Shown piece by piece: positions 36,164 to 45,799 of a stretch of DNA of 64,000 nt. The notes under the pieces are model-generated. The model saw only the letters and a program-made list of their open reading frames with translations, was not told the origin of the DNA and did not search any database. The position numbers and the translations under genes were made by a program. Positions within the stretch are counted from its first letter, which is position 1; every line of letters starts with the position of its first letter. The DNA is taken from contig NZ_FNQN01000005.1 of NCBI RefSeq assembly GCF_900107645.1, forward strand, positions 112,193 through 176,192, given 5' to 3'. This DNA comes from Desulfuromusa kysingii. Lineage in GTDB: Bacteria > Desulfobacterota > Desulfuromonadia > Desulfuromonadales > Geopsychrobacteraceae.

Positions 36164-36631
36164 ATGAATCGATGGAAATACGTGCTTCTCCTGCTGCTCA
36201 CGTTTGTTGTTGCTGGCTGTGCCTCCTTGTTTCCCCGCTTTGAGGCGCCCAGTGTCACTGTTTCCAGTTTTCAGGTAGTGCCGGGTGATAGCATTGTCCC
36301 AACCTTTGAGATTGGCTTGCATGTCATCAATCCAAACCGTAATGCACTTAAATTACAGGGGCTTTCCTATAATGTAGAACTGGAAGGCTATCGTGTCCTC
36401 AGTGGTGTTTCCAACCAATTGCCAGAGATTGAAGCCTATGGAGAAGGGGATGTCCTGCTGCTTGCTAAACCTGATCTGTTTAGTACGATCAGTCTATTTA
36501 CCGACTTGATGAACCGCCCTCGGGATAAGTACCACTTCAACCTTGATGCAATCCTCGATGTCGGAGGTTTGATGCCTAAGATTCGGGTCAATAAAAAGGG
36601 GGAGGTCGCCTTAGCAGGAGGGAACCATTAG
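36164..36631 (+). CDS. LEA14/WHy-domain lipoprotein
   Basis: 155 residues. A lipoprotein signal with lipobox VVAGC (Cys about 19) is followed by a small beta-sandwich domain (FEIGLHVINPNRNALKLQGLSYNVELEGY), typical of LEA14-like proteins. It is probably anchored in the outer or inner membrane. GGAG precedes the ATG at 36164 by about ten bases; a GTG nine bases upstream is less likely. It is the last gene of the operon. Confidence 0.85.
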   Translation: MNRWKYVLLLLLTFVVAGCASLFPRFEAPSVTVSSFQVVPGDSIVPTFEIGLHVINPNRNALKLQGLSYNVELEGYRVLSGVSNQLPEIEAYGEGDVLLLAKPDLFSTISLFTDLMNRPRDKYHFNLDAILDVGGLMPKIRVNKKGEVALAGGNH

Positions 36632-36634
36632 AAT

Positions 36635-36676
36635 CCATCTCCGTGGACAGGTTCCAAGCATATCCATCGGAGATGG
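36635..36676 (+). terminator. Terminator after the LEA14-type gene
   Basis: CCATCTCCG (36635-36643) pairs with CGGAGATGG (36668-36676), followed by GTTTGATTT. Stem of 9 bp with a 24-base loop. It ends the amino acid transporter operon. Confidence 0.6.
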
Positions 36677-36695
36677 GTTTGATTTGTAAAGAAAC

Positions 36696-36713
36696 CCATC
36701 TATTAATAGATGG
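36696..36713 (-). terminator. Palindrome at the end of the UgpC-type gene
   Basis: Perfect 18-base palindrome CCATCTATTAATAGATGG overlapping the stop codon of the - strand ATPase gene, followed on that strand by GTTTCTTT. It is a plausible terminator of that gene. Confidence 0.45.
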
Positions 36714-37806
36714 ATTTTTCAGACTCGGCGTCAAAAATATGGAGATGAGTTAGATCAAGGGTTAACTCCAGTTCTTCTCCCGCAGTGAAAATGTGTCGCC
36801 CATCGGCTCTGGCAATCAGATCAGCGCCATCAACGTCCATGTGGATATTGGTTTCATTTCCCAAGGGTTCAACGATCTTGACGATGCCGTTAGCAGAACA
36901 GGTTGGACCTTTTCTCTCCTGTTTATCGGCAATAGTCACGTGGATATCTTCGGTACGCAATCCCATGATCACCTTTTGTCCATCGGTGAATTGAGTATTT
37001 TCTCTTGCCGGAATGGGAATTTCCAAGTGCTCACCGAGCTTTAATTTCTGCTTGTCACCGCTGTTGATAATCACTGCGGAGAGGAGATTCATTGGCGGTG
37101 AACCGATAAATCCAGCAACAAAAGCATTGGCGGGGTGTTGAAAGATTTCAATCGGACTGCCAACTTGTTCGATGTAGCCATCTCGCATGACAACAATACG
37201 ATCTGCCAGAGTCATGGCTTCGACCTGATCATGGGTCACATAGATGATGGTGTTCTGGACATTGTGATGGAGGAGCTTGATTTCCAACCGCATCTGGGTA
37301 CGCAGTTTGGCGTCCAGATTCGACAGTGGTTCATCAAACAGGTAAACCGCAGGGCGACGGACGATGGCACGCCCCATGGCGACCCGCTGCCGTTGTCCAC
37401 CGGAGAGTTCATGGGGTTTACGAAAGAGGTAATCTTCCAGTTCTAGAATATCTGCAGCTTCGCGAACCCTTTTTTCAATCTCATCTTTTGGCATTTTTCT
37501 CAATTTCAGTCCAAAAGACATGTTCTTATAAACATTCATGTGTGGATAGAGGGCGTAGTTCTGGAAAACCATGGCTGCATCGCGATCTTTAGGTGCAACA
37601 TCGTTGACCACCCTATCACCGATCTCGATAGTTCCAGCAGTAATATCTTCAAGGCCGGCTATCATTCTGAGGGCTGTCGATTTGCCACAGCCAGAGGGGC
37701 CAACGAGGACGACAAACTCTTTATGGGCGACATTCAGATTAATTCCATGCACCACTTCCAGTTTGCCATAATTTTTGAAAACATCTTTTAAGATTACATT
37801 GGCCAT
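36703..37806 (-). CDS. ugpC: ABC transporter ATPase, UgpC/MalK type
   Basis: 367 residues. [14 protein letters not shown] (Walker A), [14 protein letters not shown] (signature) and [15 protein letters not shown] (Walker B) are followed by the C-terminal TOBE/regulatory domain (from about residue 235), as in MalK and UgpC. It drives the UgpAE permease. The start is set at 37806, since GGAG precedes it; an ATG 15 bases upstream is part of that ribosome site. It is divergent from ugpB. Confidence 0.85.
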   Translation of the reverse strand: MANVILKDVFKNYGKLEVVHGINLNVAHKEFVVLVGPSGCGKSTALRMIAGLEDITAGTIEIGDRVVNDVAPKDRDAAMVFQNYALYPHMNVYKNMSFGLKLRKMPKDEIEKRVREAADILELEDYLFRKPHELSGGQRQRVAMGRAIVRRPAVYLFDEPLSNLDAKLRTQMRLEIKLLHHNVQNTIIYVTHDQVEAMTLADRIVVMRDGYIEQVGSPIEIFQHPANAFVAGFIGSPPMNLLSAVIINSGDKQKLKLGEHLEIPIPARENTQFTDGQKVIMGLRTEDIHVTIADKQERKGPTCSANGIVKIVEPLGNETNIHMDVDGADLIARADGRHIFTAGEELELTLDLTHLHIFDAESEKSIY

Positions 37807-38083
37807 GAACACAAACTCCATTCGGCTAGAAACGTTTATCCATCCTCATCAAATTACAACAAATGTCAGGTATCTTTCAATCAGATAACGCAGGATAAAT
37901 TATTGCTCGAATATAATCTATGAGATATTTTTCTTCTAGTGATTGACGAAACCGATTTAATCGTCTTTACTTGAAAGAGTAGGTGAAATTATTAGTGAAA
38001 TATCTATCTTGTATCGCTAAACTGTTGCTCGCAAAACATCGTGTTGAGCCTGTCAACATCCTAACCGAATTGAGGAGGTAACA

Positions 38084-39409
38084 ATGTCAAAAATGAAATG
38101 CTTTTGGCTCATTATGGCAGTAACCATGATGATCAGTTTTGCCGGATCAGCTTTTGCTAAGCCAATCGAAATCAACTGGTGGCACGCTATGCGAGGCGCT
38201 CGTGGTGAAACGGTACAAAAAATCGTTGATGGTTTTAACAGTTCACAATCCGAGTACAAAGTTATTCCCACTTACAAAGGCGAATATGACGAAGTCGTGA
38301 ATGCTGGTGTCGCGGCGGTCAGGGCCGGAAAGCAACCGCATATTCTCCAATCTTTTGAAGTCGGCACGCAGACGATGATGCTCTCAGGTGCTATTTATCC
38401 CGTCTATCAATTGATGGCAGACAAGGGTTATAAAATTGATTGGAGCCGATACCTCCAACCGGTCCTCTCATACTACATGAATGCAGACGGCAATCTGATG
38501 TCAATGCCGTTTAACTCCTCGACACCGGTCATGTACTACAATGTCGAGTTGTTCAAGAAAGCCGGGATTCCCATGCTCTCCAAGGATGAGCCTATTACTT
38601 GGGATGAAATGGGTGAGATTACCGCTAAGTTGGTTAAATCAGGCGTTGAAGGGGGGATGGTTACCGCTTGGCAATCCTGGACACAGGTTGAAAACTACAG
38701 TGCTATTCAGAACCTTCCCTTTGCCAGTAAGGCCAATGGCTATGAAGGTCTGGATACTGAACTGCAGATCAATAATGATAAAGTCATCAACCACATTGCC
38801 CGGCTGAAAAGCTGGATGAGTGACAATCGTTTCTATTATGGTGGGCAAAAATATCAGGGTCCGAAGTCTGAATTTATTGCTCAAAATGCAGGGATTTATA
38901 TTGACTCGATCAGTGGTATCGCTAAACTTCAGGCTGCTGCCACGTTCGACTGGGATGTTGCCCCGTTGCCAGTAGAGTCCTGGAACAAAAAACCACAAAA
39001 CAGTATTATCGGTGGGGCTTCTTTGTGGGTTTTTAAGGGGCTTCCAGCGAAAGATTATGCCGGTGTTGCTGCATTCATGAATTATCTTTCGGGCAACGGT
39101 CCGCAGATTCTCTGGCACAAGGAGACTGGGTATTTCCCAATTACTCTAGGTGCTTATGAGCAACTTAAAGAAGAGGGCTACTACAAAGAGAATCCGTTCC
39201 AAGAGGTCGGAATCAAGCAGTTGACACGGCAGATCCCGAACAAGAATTCCCGCGGGTTGCGTCTTGGTTATTTTATCCAGATCCGTAATATCGTCAATGA
39301 AGAGCTTGAATTGGTATGGAATGATTCCAAAACACCTCAGCAAGCTATGGACAGTGCTGTTGCCAGAAGTAACATTAAGTTACGTGAGTTCGAAAGAACC
39401 TACAAGTAA
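38084..39409 (+). CDS. ugpB: sn-Glycerol-3-phosphate-type ABC transporter substrate-binding protein UgpB
   Basis: 441 residues with a signal peptide (cleavage about 26, AFA-KP), then INWWHAMRGARGETVQKIVDGFN and MPFNSSTPVMYYN, strong UgpB hallmarks. It binds glycerol-3-phosphate or glycerophosphodiesters in the periplasm. GAGGAGG precedes the ATG. It is followed by a hairpin and then the permease genes. Confidence 0.9.
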   Translation: MSKMKCFWLIMAVTMMISFAGSAFAKPIEINWWHAMRGARGETVQKIVDGFNSSQSEYKVIPTYKGEYDEVVNAGVAAVRAGKQPHILQSFEVGTQTMMLSGAIYPVYQLMADKGYKIDWSRYLQPVLSYYMNADGNLMSMPFNSSTPVMYYNVELFKKAGIPMLSKDEPITWDEMGEITAKLVKSGVEGGMVTAWQSWTQVENYSAIQNLPFASKANGYEGLDTELQINNDKVINHIARLKSWMSDNRFYYGGQKYQGPKSEFIAQNAGIYIDSISGIAKLQAAATFDWDVAPLPVESWNKKPQNSIIGGASLWVFKGLPAKDYAGVAAFMNYLSGNGPQILWHKETGYFPITLGAYEQLKEEGYYKENPFQEVGIKQLTRQIPNKNSRGLRLGYFIQIRNIVNEELELVWNDSKTPQQAMDSAVARSNIKLREFERTYK

Positions 39410-39443
39410 CGGCTATTTTAATTATTTTTTGCATTGATGCTGC

Positions 39444-39472
39444 CGGGGCATCTTCTTATTGAGGATGCCCCG
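39444..39472 (+). terminator. Hairpin between ugpB and ugpA
   Basis: CGGGGCATC (39444-39452) pairs with GATGCCCCG (39464-39472), 11-base loop, no T run. It probably stabilises the ugpB message or lowers read-through into the permease genes, giving excess binding protein. Confidence 0.6.
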
Positions 39473-39495
39473 CTATTAGTGATACTATCCCAACT

Positions 39496-40389
39496 ATGAT
39501 AAAAAAACGCTCATATTTTAAGTCGCGATCACTTCCTTATCTGCTGATCCTGCCTCAGGTATTGATTACATTAACCTTCTTCTACTGGCCTGCAGTGCAA
39601 GGGGTGGTTTCCTCTTTTCAACTGAGTGATCCCTTCGGGCTTTACACCAAATTTGTCTGGTTTGATAACTTTATTGCCCTGTTTAAAGACCCTCTCTATT
39701 TGAAATCAATTGCAACGACACTTTTTTTTAGTGGCTCCGTTGCATTTGTTTCCATCACTTTCGGTCTGTTCCTGGCAACGATGGCCAATCGGGTGCTGAA
39801 GGTCACGACCCTGACCCGCACGCTTTTGATCTGGCCTTACGCGATCGCTCCAGCAATTTCGGGGATCTTGTGGCTGTTTCTGCTGCACCCCTCCTACGGG
39901 GTAGTGGCTATATTTATTGAAGACTTTCTAGGGATTGACTGGAATCCTCTGTTGCAAAGTTCTCATGCTATGCTGATGATTGTTATGGCCAGTGCCTGGA
40001 AAAATGTCAGCTATAATTTTGTCTTTTTTCTTGCCGGCCTACAGGCTATCCCTCACTCGCTGATTGAGGCTGCCGCTATGGATGGAGCCAGCCCGTTTCG
40101 GCGGTTCTGGACCATCACCTTTCCGCTGCTTTCACCGACCATGTTTTTTGTCACCGTCATGACGATTATTTTTTCATTTTTTGAGTCATTTGGAATTATC
40201 CATGCGGTCACTCAGGGTGGTCCTGGTGGATCTACCAATATCTTGGTTTATAAGGTTTATCAAGATGGTTTCATCGGTTTAAACCTTGGTTCATCTTCTG
40301 CTCAATCGGTTGTGTTGATGAGTTTAATTATTCTGATCACTTTTCTGCAGTTTAAATATGTCGAACGTAAAGTTCAGTACACAGGCTAA
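39496..40389 (+). CDS. ugpA: ABC transporter permease UgpA
   Basis: 297 residues with six membrane helices. The EAA loop is IEAAAMDGASPFRRFWTITFPLLSP, and the opening LPYLLILPQVLITLTFFYWPAVQ is typical of UgpA. It forms the channel with UgpE. It has no strong ribosome site. Five bases separate it from ugpE. Confidence 0.9.
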   Translation: MIKKRSYFKSRSLPYLLILPQVLITLTFFYWPAVQGVVSSFQLSDPFGLYTKFVWFDNFIALFKDPLYLKSIATTLFFSGSVAFVSITFGLFLATMANRVLKVTTLTRTLLIWPYAIAPAISGILWLFLLHPSYGVVAIFIEDFLGIDWNPLLQSSHAMLMIVMASAWKNVSYNFVFFLAGLQAIPHSLIEAAAMDGASPFRRFWTITFPLLSPTMFFVTVMTIIFSFFESFGIIHAVTQGGPGGSTNILVYKVYQDGFIGLNLGSSSAQSVVLMSLIILITFLQFKYVERKVQYTG

Positions 40390-40394
40390 CGCTT

Positions 40395-41318
40395 ATGATG
40401 GTAGAAAAGACCCCCAAACTTGATCTGTTCACCTATGGCGCATTAATCCTTGGGATTATCGCTGTCGGGTTTCCGATTCTGTATGCAATTATCGCTGCGA
40501 CTCTGTCCCTTGAGGAGGTCTCGCGCGTCCCCATGTCAATGATACCAGGGGACCAATTATTCAACAATCTGCACCAAGCCTGGACGCAAGGAGATTTAGG
40601 GACACAGCTATATAACTCTTTTATTATGGCGAGTGGAATTACCCTCGGCAAGATTATTGTCTCCTTATTTGGTGCTTTCTCAATTGTTTATTTCGATTAC
40701 CGTCTCCGGAGTGTCGCCTTTGCTGCGGTGTTTTGCACTCTCATGCTCCCGGTTGAAGTCCGTATTCTGCCAACCTACGAAATGGCCGCAAACTTGTTTG
40801 GTCCTCTACAAGGGATTTGGGATGCTCTTGGATTGAACAGTATTGTCAGTTGGTTCGCCGGTCATGATATTGAAGTGAATTTGGATTTCAGCTTGTTGGA
40901 CAGTTATGCTGGTCTGATTCTGCCGCTGACAGCTTCGGCGACCTGTACTTTTCTGTTCCGACAGTTTTTTCTCACCATCCCGGAAGAACTTTGTGAAGCG
41001 GCTAAAATGGATGGCGCCTCACCCATGACCTTTTTTTGGAGAATTCTCCTTCCCCTCTCCAAGACCAATATCGCAGCACTCGTGGTTATTGAGTTTGTCT
41101 ATGGCTGGAACCAATACCTCTGGCCACTTTTGATTACCACAGACCCAAAGATGACGACCGCTGTTATTGGTCTTAAAAGCCTGCTTCCTTCGCCTGAAGA
41201 TCCGCCTGATTGGCATATTGCCATGGCCGGAGCGCTGATTGTTATGTTACCACCAGTTCTGGTTGTGATCTTTATGCAACGCTGGTTTGTCAAAGGTCTG
41301 GTTGAGCGGGAGAAGTAA
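40395..41318 (+). CDS. ugpE: ABC transporter permease UgpE
   Basis: 307 residues with six helices. The EAA loop CEAAKMDGASPMTFFWRILLPLSK is followed by VYGWNQYLWPL, which is typical of UgpE. It partners UgpA. The next gene begins three bases after the stop, in the same operon. Confidence 0.9.
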   Translation: MMVEKTPKLDLFTYGALILGIIAVGFPILYAIIAATLSLEEVSRVPMSMIPGDQLFNNLHQAWTQGDLGTQLYNSFIMASGITLGKIIVSLFGAFSIVYFDYRLRSVAFAAVFCTLMLPVEVRILPTYEMAANLFGPLQGIWDALGLNSIVSWFAGHDIEVNLDFSLLDSYAGLILPLTASATCTFLFRQFFLTIPEELCEAAKMDGASPMTFFWRILLPLSKTNIAALVVIEFVYGWNQYLWPLLITTDPKMTTAVIGLKSLLPSPEDPPDWHIAMAGALIVMLPPVLVVIFMQRWFVKGLVEREK

Positions 41319-41321
41319 CCG

Positions 41322-42656
41322 ATGTGCAAAGATCCTCACAACCATCCGCGCATTGTTGATCTGCAGGACTATCTTTCCGGTTGCACCTGTGAACAGGAGC
41401 ATCCGGCCCCAGAAGTGACCCTCTATCGTGGTGCGGACGCCTGTCAGGTCCTGGCCCGAGATTGCCGAGCTATCTATCAGGATCAGCCGGTTTTACTCCT
41501 TTTCGATCCAGATACTTATGCTGTCGCTGGTGCTGAACTGCAGCAATGTCTCATTGCTGAAAATGTTAACCTGACAACCTATCAATTCGATTCTCACCCT
41601 GTTGCAACAGATACATTGATTGCAACTGTCAGTGCTTTGATTCATGCGAGTGTCCTGATTATTTCTGTGGGTTCGGGGACGGTCAATGATCTGGGAAAAT
41701 ATTCGTCCAGCGAAGCTAAAATTGATTTCTGGAGCGTACCAACAGCCCCATCAATGAATGGCTATACCTCTGGTATTGCCGCAATCAAGGTCAAGGGGGT
41801 AAAGAGAACCCTCCCTGCGACTCCGCCCCAAAGACTATATGTTCTTCCTGAGGTTATCCAACAGGCACCATTAAAGCTGCGTCAAGCAGGTTTTTGTGAT
41901 GTTCTGGCAAAAGTCGTCTCCGATATTGACTGGCAGTGTGAATCGCTTTTGTTCAGTGGCGGCTATTGTGGCCTGCCAGCGACAATGATGGCAGGGGTCG
42001 AAAAGAGTTACTCCGAGCATCCTGAGGAAATCGGTCGTGGTGATGAGTCAGCCGTTATGGGATTGTTTAACGGTTTGCTGTTATCCGGGGTGGCTATGAG
42101 TTTGGCAGGATCAAGTGCCCCTGCTTCTGGAGGGGAGCACTTGGTGTCTCACTTCTGGGATATGCGCGAAGCTATCACTGGCAGAGAGCCGGAACTGCAT
42201 GGTTTGCAGGTTGGTGCCGGGATTATCCTGTCGACGGCCTGCTATCAACGACTCAGACAATTAGATTCGGCAGCATTGCAGCCGCAAGCAGATCGGATTT
42301 TTGCTGCAACAGCGGCACAGATCCCAGTTATTTGGGGTCCTTACGCTGCGGAGGTTGATAAGCAGTTTCAAAACAAACGGGAATTACTTAAACAGTTTGA
42401 TCATCTCCTGCCGCAAAAGTGGGAGGAGTTACAATCCCTTTTTCAACAAGTCCCATCACCAGAGTATTTTGCTGCGCTGTTTGCTCGAACCGGTGCCCCA
42501 TTTAATCTGGACGCCTTCCGTCTGACAGAGGAGGAGTTCACCCTCGCGGCACTCAACGGCCGGGCAATCCGCGAACGGATTACCGTTCTCGACTTGGCCG
42601 CTAACGCTGGAGTCCTGGAAGCCGCCACTGAGGATGCTCTCCAACTCTTGCGCTGA
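41322..42656 (+). CDS. sn-Glycerol-1-phosphate dehydrogenase (AraM/EgsA type)
   Basis: 444 residues. The dinucleotide-binding part has SVGSGTVNDLGKYSS, and SVPTAPSMNGYTSGIAAI is the family's nucleotide and phosphate region. Metal ligands fit the Asp in GFCDVLAK, the His in GGEHLVSHFWDM and the His in LHGLQVGAG. It interconverts dihydroxyacetone phosphate and glycerol-1-phosphate with NAD(P)H. N-terminal Cys-rich stretch CTCEQEH is an extra. It is three bases behind ugpE, which ties it to the imported glycerol-phosphate. Confidence 0.85.
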   Translation: MCKDPHNHPRIVDLQDYLSGCTCEQEHPAPEVTLYRGADACQVLARDCRAIYQDQPVLLLFDPDTYAVAGAELQQCLIAENVNLTTYQFDSHPVATDTLIATVSALIHASVLIISVGSGTVNDLGKYSSSEAKIDFWSVPTAPSMNGYTSGIAAIKVKGVKRTLPATPPQRLYVLPEVIQQAPLKLRQAGFCDVLAKVVSDIDWQCESLLFSGGYCGLPATMMAGVEKSYSEHPEEIGRGDESAVMGLFNGLLLSGVAMSLAGSSAPASGGEHLVSHFWDMREAITGREPELHGLQVGAGIILSTACYQRLRQLDSAALQPQADRIFAATAAQIPVIWGPYAAEVDKQFQNKRELLKQFDHLLPQKWEELQSLFQQVPSPEYFAALFARTGAPFNLDAFRLTEEEFTLAALNGRAIRERITVLDLAANAGVLEAATEDALQLLR

Positions 42657-42667
42657 CAGGTTTCCTG

Positions 42668-43288
42668 ATGAAGAATATTTTGCCCATGTTGCTGCTGATC
42701 ATCGTTCTGCTAGCCTTGGGCATATCGTTCTATAAGCCCTATGACCAGCTCACCTGGCTTCTCGAAACCGCCCCAGTTATGATCGGCATTGTCTTGATTC
42801 TGCTGACTTGGCGCCACTTTCCATTAACACCTCTCCTCTGTTGTCTTCTCAGTTTTCATGCTCTGATTTTAATTTTGGGAGGGCACTACAGTTACGCTAA
42901 GGTACCGCTCGGATTCTGGTTGGAAGATCTCTTTGATTTTAGCCGTAATAACTACGACCGCATTGGTCATATCGCCCAAGGGTTTGTCCCTGCGATCCTC
43001 GCTCGCGAGATTTTGCTCCGTCGCTCACCTCTTGTTCCGGGGAAATGGCTCTTTTTTCTAGTGACCAGTGTGTGTTTAGCGTTCAGTGCCTTCTACGAGC
43101 TGTTGGAATGGTGGACGGCGTTGCTCTCAGGAGATGCGGCAACCGCTTTTCTGGGGACTCAGGGCGATATCTGGGATACCCAATGGGACATGTTTTTCGC
43201 CTTCAGCGGAGCAATGGCGGCACAACTGTTATTGTCCCGCTGGCACAACCGGCAACTCAAAGAACTTGCCCTGAAAATTAAAGGATAA
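42668..43288 (+). CDS. DUF2238 (YjdF-like) membrane protein
   Basis: 206 residues with five to six helices and the family motifs HYSYAKVPLGFWLED, NNYDRIGHIAQGFVPAI, FYELLEWWTAL and GTQGDIWDTQWDMFFA. It is an integral membrane protein of unknown function. It follows the glycerol-1-phosphate dehydrogenase gene by 11 bases, so probably in the same operon, but any link to glycerol-phosphate is not shown. Confidence 0.88.
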   Translation: MKNILPMLLLIIVLLALGISFYKPYDQLTWLLETAPVMIGIVLILLTWRHFPLTPLLCCLLSFHALILILGGHYSYAKVPLGFWLEDLFDFSRNNYDRIGHIAQGFVPAILAREILLRRSPLVPGKWLFFLVTSVCLAFSAFYELLEWWTALLSGDAATAFLGTQGDIWDTQWDMFFAFSGAMAAQLLLSRWHNRQLKELALKIKG

Positions 43289-43339
43289 TTTTCGCACTGA
43301 AAGCGGAGGCTGATAACCGGGAATAACTCCCTGAGAAAG

Positions 43340-45454
43340 TTATCCTCGGCTGTTGGCGTTTTCCAGCAAAGAAAAATCGATTCGTCTGCGCCAGAGTTCA
43401 ACCTTTGCGACTTTCACTTTAACGGGCATGCCCACTCGGAACTCGTTACGGCGATGCTCACCAACCAGTGTCATAGTGGTCGAATCAAAATGGTAATAAT
43501 CATCTTGTAAAGTACGCAGATGCACCAGCCCTTCGACATAGATACCATCTAACTCAACAAAAAATCCAAACTCCGTCACCGATGAAATGGTCCCGCTAAA
43601 CTCTTCGCCTAAGCGTTTGCTGATCACCTGACAACAGCGGAGATTGACCAGATCCCGTTCTGCCTGCATTGCCCGGCGCTCTTTGGTCGAACAATCAAGA
43701 CCAAGTTTCGTCAGTTGACTCATGGTGAGGGAGGCGGATTGAGGTTGTTCGGACAGTGCCAGTTTCAGAATTCGGTGCACAACAAGATCAGGATAACGGC
43801 GAATCGGCGAAGTAAAATGGCAATAACAATCGGTTGCAAGGCCGAAGTGGCCACTGTTGACAGGAGAGTAGCAGGCTTGTTGTAAGCTGCGTAGCAGTTG
43901 CTGACTGATGAGTCGTGCTTCCGGTTTATCGGCAATATCGATGAGTAGCTGTTGCAGGGATGTTTGCAGTTTTTTTCCCAACACCAGCCCCACTCCACAT
44001 TGAGCAGCGAGTTGTTGCAACTCTTGTAATTTCAACAGGTCGGGTTCTTCGTGGATACGGTAAAGGAAGTTCCACCCTTTCTCAGTTAAATAGTCAGCGA
44101 CGGCTTCATTGGCAGCCAACATGAACTCTTCTATCAGTCGATGGGCCATGGTCCGCTCAGTTTTGACCAGATCGATGGGGGCACCATCGCTATCCAATAC
44201 GACTTCGACCTCAGGCAAATCCAGATCAAGACTGCCCCTTAATTGTCGCTTTTGACCAAGAGCTGTTGCCAGCTCGACCATCTGCTGCAATTGTGGGATC
44301 AGATCGATATCCAAATCAGATTGAGCAGGGTTCTGCAGACAGACTGAGACTTGAGTGTAGGTTAAACGCGCGTGACTACGTATGACCGCTGGGTAAAAGT
44401 TGGATTCAAGACGGGTGCCATCTGCTGAGAACAGGAGTTCAGCGGTCATCACCAGCCGCTCTTCATCTGGATTGAGAGAACAAATACCATTGCTCAGAGC
44501 GGCAGGAAGCATGGGCAGACAAAACCCTGGGAAGTAGACGCTGGTGCCGCGTTCAATGGCATCAATATCGAGAGGAGATTGTGGTGTGACATAGTGAGAA
44601 ACATCAGCAATGGCAACCCAAAGCTTCCAAGATCCATCTGCTTGAGTTTGTAGCGCAACGGCGTCATCGAAGTCCTTAGCTGTCTCACCATCAATGGTGA
44701 CCAGCGGCAGATGGCGTAAATCAACCCGCTCAACAATCTCTTCCGGAGTGATGCTCGTGGTTGCGATTTCGGCTTGGGCTAAAGCTGCGTCGGAAAAGCG
44801 GTGAGGCAGATCATGGCTGCGGATGACAGTTTCGATATCGACCTGCGGGTTATTTGCAGCTCCAATAACCTCGACAATCTCTCCTCTGGCTGGAATATCA
44901 CCATGGGCATATTGGCTGATCTCAACTTCGACAATCTCGCCAGGATTAACATTGTTGCTCCTACTGACGAGAATTTGCCCCCCCAACTTCTTGTTCAACG
45001 GCCAGACCTCAGCCCCTTTGCCACGTTGCTGGTAAAAACCGATCATGCGTTTGTGCGCCCGTTGCACAACCTTAAGGACCTTCGCATAGTGACGTCGGTC
45101 ACGCGGTGAAACATGGCAACTGACCTGAACTCGATCACCCTCCATGGCACTGCCAACGTAACGCGCAGGTATAAACAGATCTTCTTTTTGCTCCTCATCG
45201 AGACGTAAAAAGCCATAACCTTTGTCAGCCAGGGAAAAGAGCCCTTCAAGGGTCCGTTGCTGTTGAGGGAGTAAACGATAGCCGCCGCGACGTTCTTGCA
45301 AGGTGCCATTGCTGTTTAATCGTTCCAGCGCCTTGCTCAACAGCTTTCGTTCTCTGCCGTGCAGGTCTAATCGCTCAGCGAGCTCGCGGCGTGTCAAGGA
45401 TCTTTTTTTTCGACGAGAAAGAAGGCCAATAATTTTATCTTCTAAAGTTTGCAT
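43340..45454 (-). CDS. rnr: Ribonuclease R
   Basis: 704 residues. N-terminal winged helix (about 1-65), two cold-shock RNA-binding domains, the RNB catalytic domain (IDGETAKDFDDAVAL carries metal-binding Asp residues) and a C-terminal S1 domain (GTISSVTEFGFFVELDGIYVEG). It degrades structured RNA 3' to 5'. The basic tail of E. coli RNase R is missing, as in many relatives. No clear ribosome site precedes the ATG at 45454. Confidence 0.92.
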   Translation of the reverse strand: MQTLEDKIIGLLSRRKKRSLTRRELAERLDLHGRERKLLSKALERLNSNGTLQERRGGYRLLPQQQRTLEGLFSLADKGYGFLRLDEEQKEDLFIPARYVGSAMEGDRVQVSCHVSPRDRRHYAKVLKVVQRAHKRMIGFYQQRGKGAEVWPLNKKLGGQILVSRSNNVNPGEIVEVEISQYAHGDIPARGEIVEVIGAANNPQVDIETVIRSHDLPHRFSDAALAQAEIATTSITPEEIVERVDLRHLPLVTIDGETAKDFDDAVALQTQADGSWKLWVAIADVSHYVTPQSPLDIDAIERGTSVYFPGFCLPMLPAALSNGICSLNPDEERLVMTAELLFSADGTRLESNFYPAVIRSHARLTYTQVSVCLQNPAQSDLDIDLIPQLQQMVELATALGQKRQLRGSLDLDLPEVEVVLDSDGAPIDLVKTERTMAHRLIEEFMLAANEAVADYLTEKGWNFLYRIHEEPDLLKLQELQQLAAQCGVGLVLGKKLQTSLQQLLIDIADKPEARLISQQLLRSLQQACYSPVNSGHFGLATDCYCHFTSPIRRYPDLVVHRILKLALSEQPQSASLTMSQLTKLGLDCSTKERRAMQAERDLVNLRCCQVISKRLGEEFSGTISSVTEFGFFVELDGIYVEGLVHLRTLQDDYYHFDSTTMTLVGEHRRNEFRVGMPVKVKVAKVELWRRRIDFSLLENANSRG

Positions 45455-45484
45455 AGATCATATTCTATATGAAACGAAGAGAGA

Positions 45485-45652
45485 ATGATCAAAAAAGGTA
45501 GCAGTTCGGCAGCGGATCGGCAAAAAAGAATGAAAAGATACCGAAGAGAAGTTATGTCGAAACAAGGGAGACAGTTTGAGGAGGCAAAAGTGCTGGATAA
45601 ATTCTTGATTTCACAGATCAGCGGTGCTAAAACTGACTCTCTGATTTCATAA
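45485..45652 (+). CDS. Possible 55-residue basic small protein (doubtful)
   Basis: An ATG at 45485 opens a frame of 55 codons ending at TAA 45650-45652, between rnr and tRNA-Pro. The product is rich in Lys/Arg in the first 30 residues ([19 protein letters not shown]) with no known motif. A weak AGAGAG lies near the start. The tRNA promoter lies inside this frame, which argues against it. Could be chance. Confidence 0.2.
   Translation: MIKKGSSSAADRQKRMKRYRREVMSKQGRQFEEAKVLDKFLISQISGAKTDSLIS
45605..45633 (+). promoter_or_regulatory. Promoter of tRNA-Pro
   Basis: TTGATT (45605-45610), exact 17-base spacer, TAAAAC (45628-45633); the transcript would start about 20 bases before the tRNA. Confidence 0.5.
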
Positions 45653-45663
45653 AAAAACAACGT

Positions 45664-45740
45664 CGGGGCGTAGCGCAGCTTGGTAGCGCACCTGCTTCGG
45701 GAGCAGGGGGTCGGAAGTTCAAATCTTCTCGCCCCGACCA
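45664..45740 (+). tRNA. tRNA-Pro (anticodon CGG)
   Basis: 77 bases with all arms: acceptor CGGGGCG/CGCCCCG, D arm GCGC/GCGC, anticodon arm CCTGC-TTCGGGA-GCAGG with CGG at 34-36, T arm GGAAG-TTCAAAT-CTTCT, discriminator A and an encoded CCA end. It reads the Pro codon CCG. Confidence 0.97.
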
Positions 45741-45748
45741 ACTTTAAG

Positions 45749-45781
45749 AGCACTTAGGGGATACTCTCTAGGTGCTTTTTT
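45749..45781 (+). terminator. Terminator of tRNA-Pro
   Basis: AGCACTTAG (45749-45757) pairs with CTAGGTGCT (45768-45776, one G-T pair), followed by six T. It ends nine bases after the encoded CCA. Confidence 0.85.
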
Positions 45782-45799
45782 AATGTAGAATCGAATCCT

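Noticed and set aside
45442-45753. Open frame of 103 codons on the - strand across tRNA-Pro
   Set aside because: Its sequence is the antisense of the tRNA ([23 protein letters not shown] is a well-known false protein pattern), and the tRNA has all its arms.
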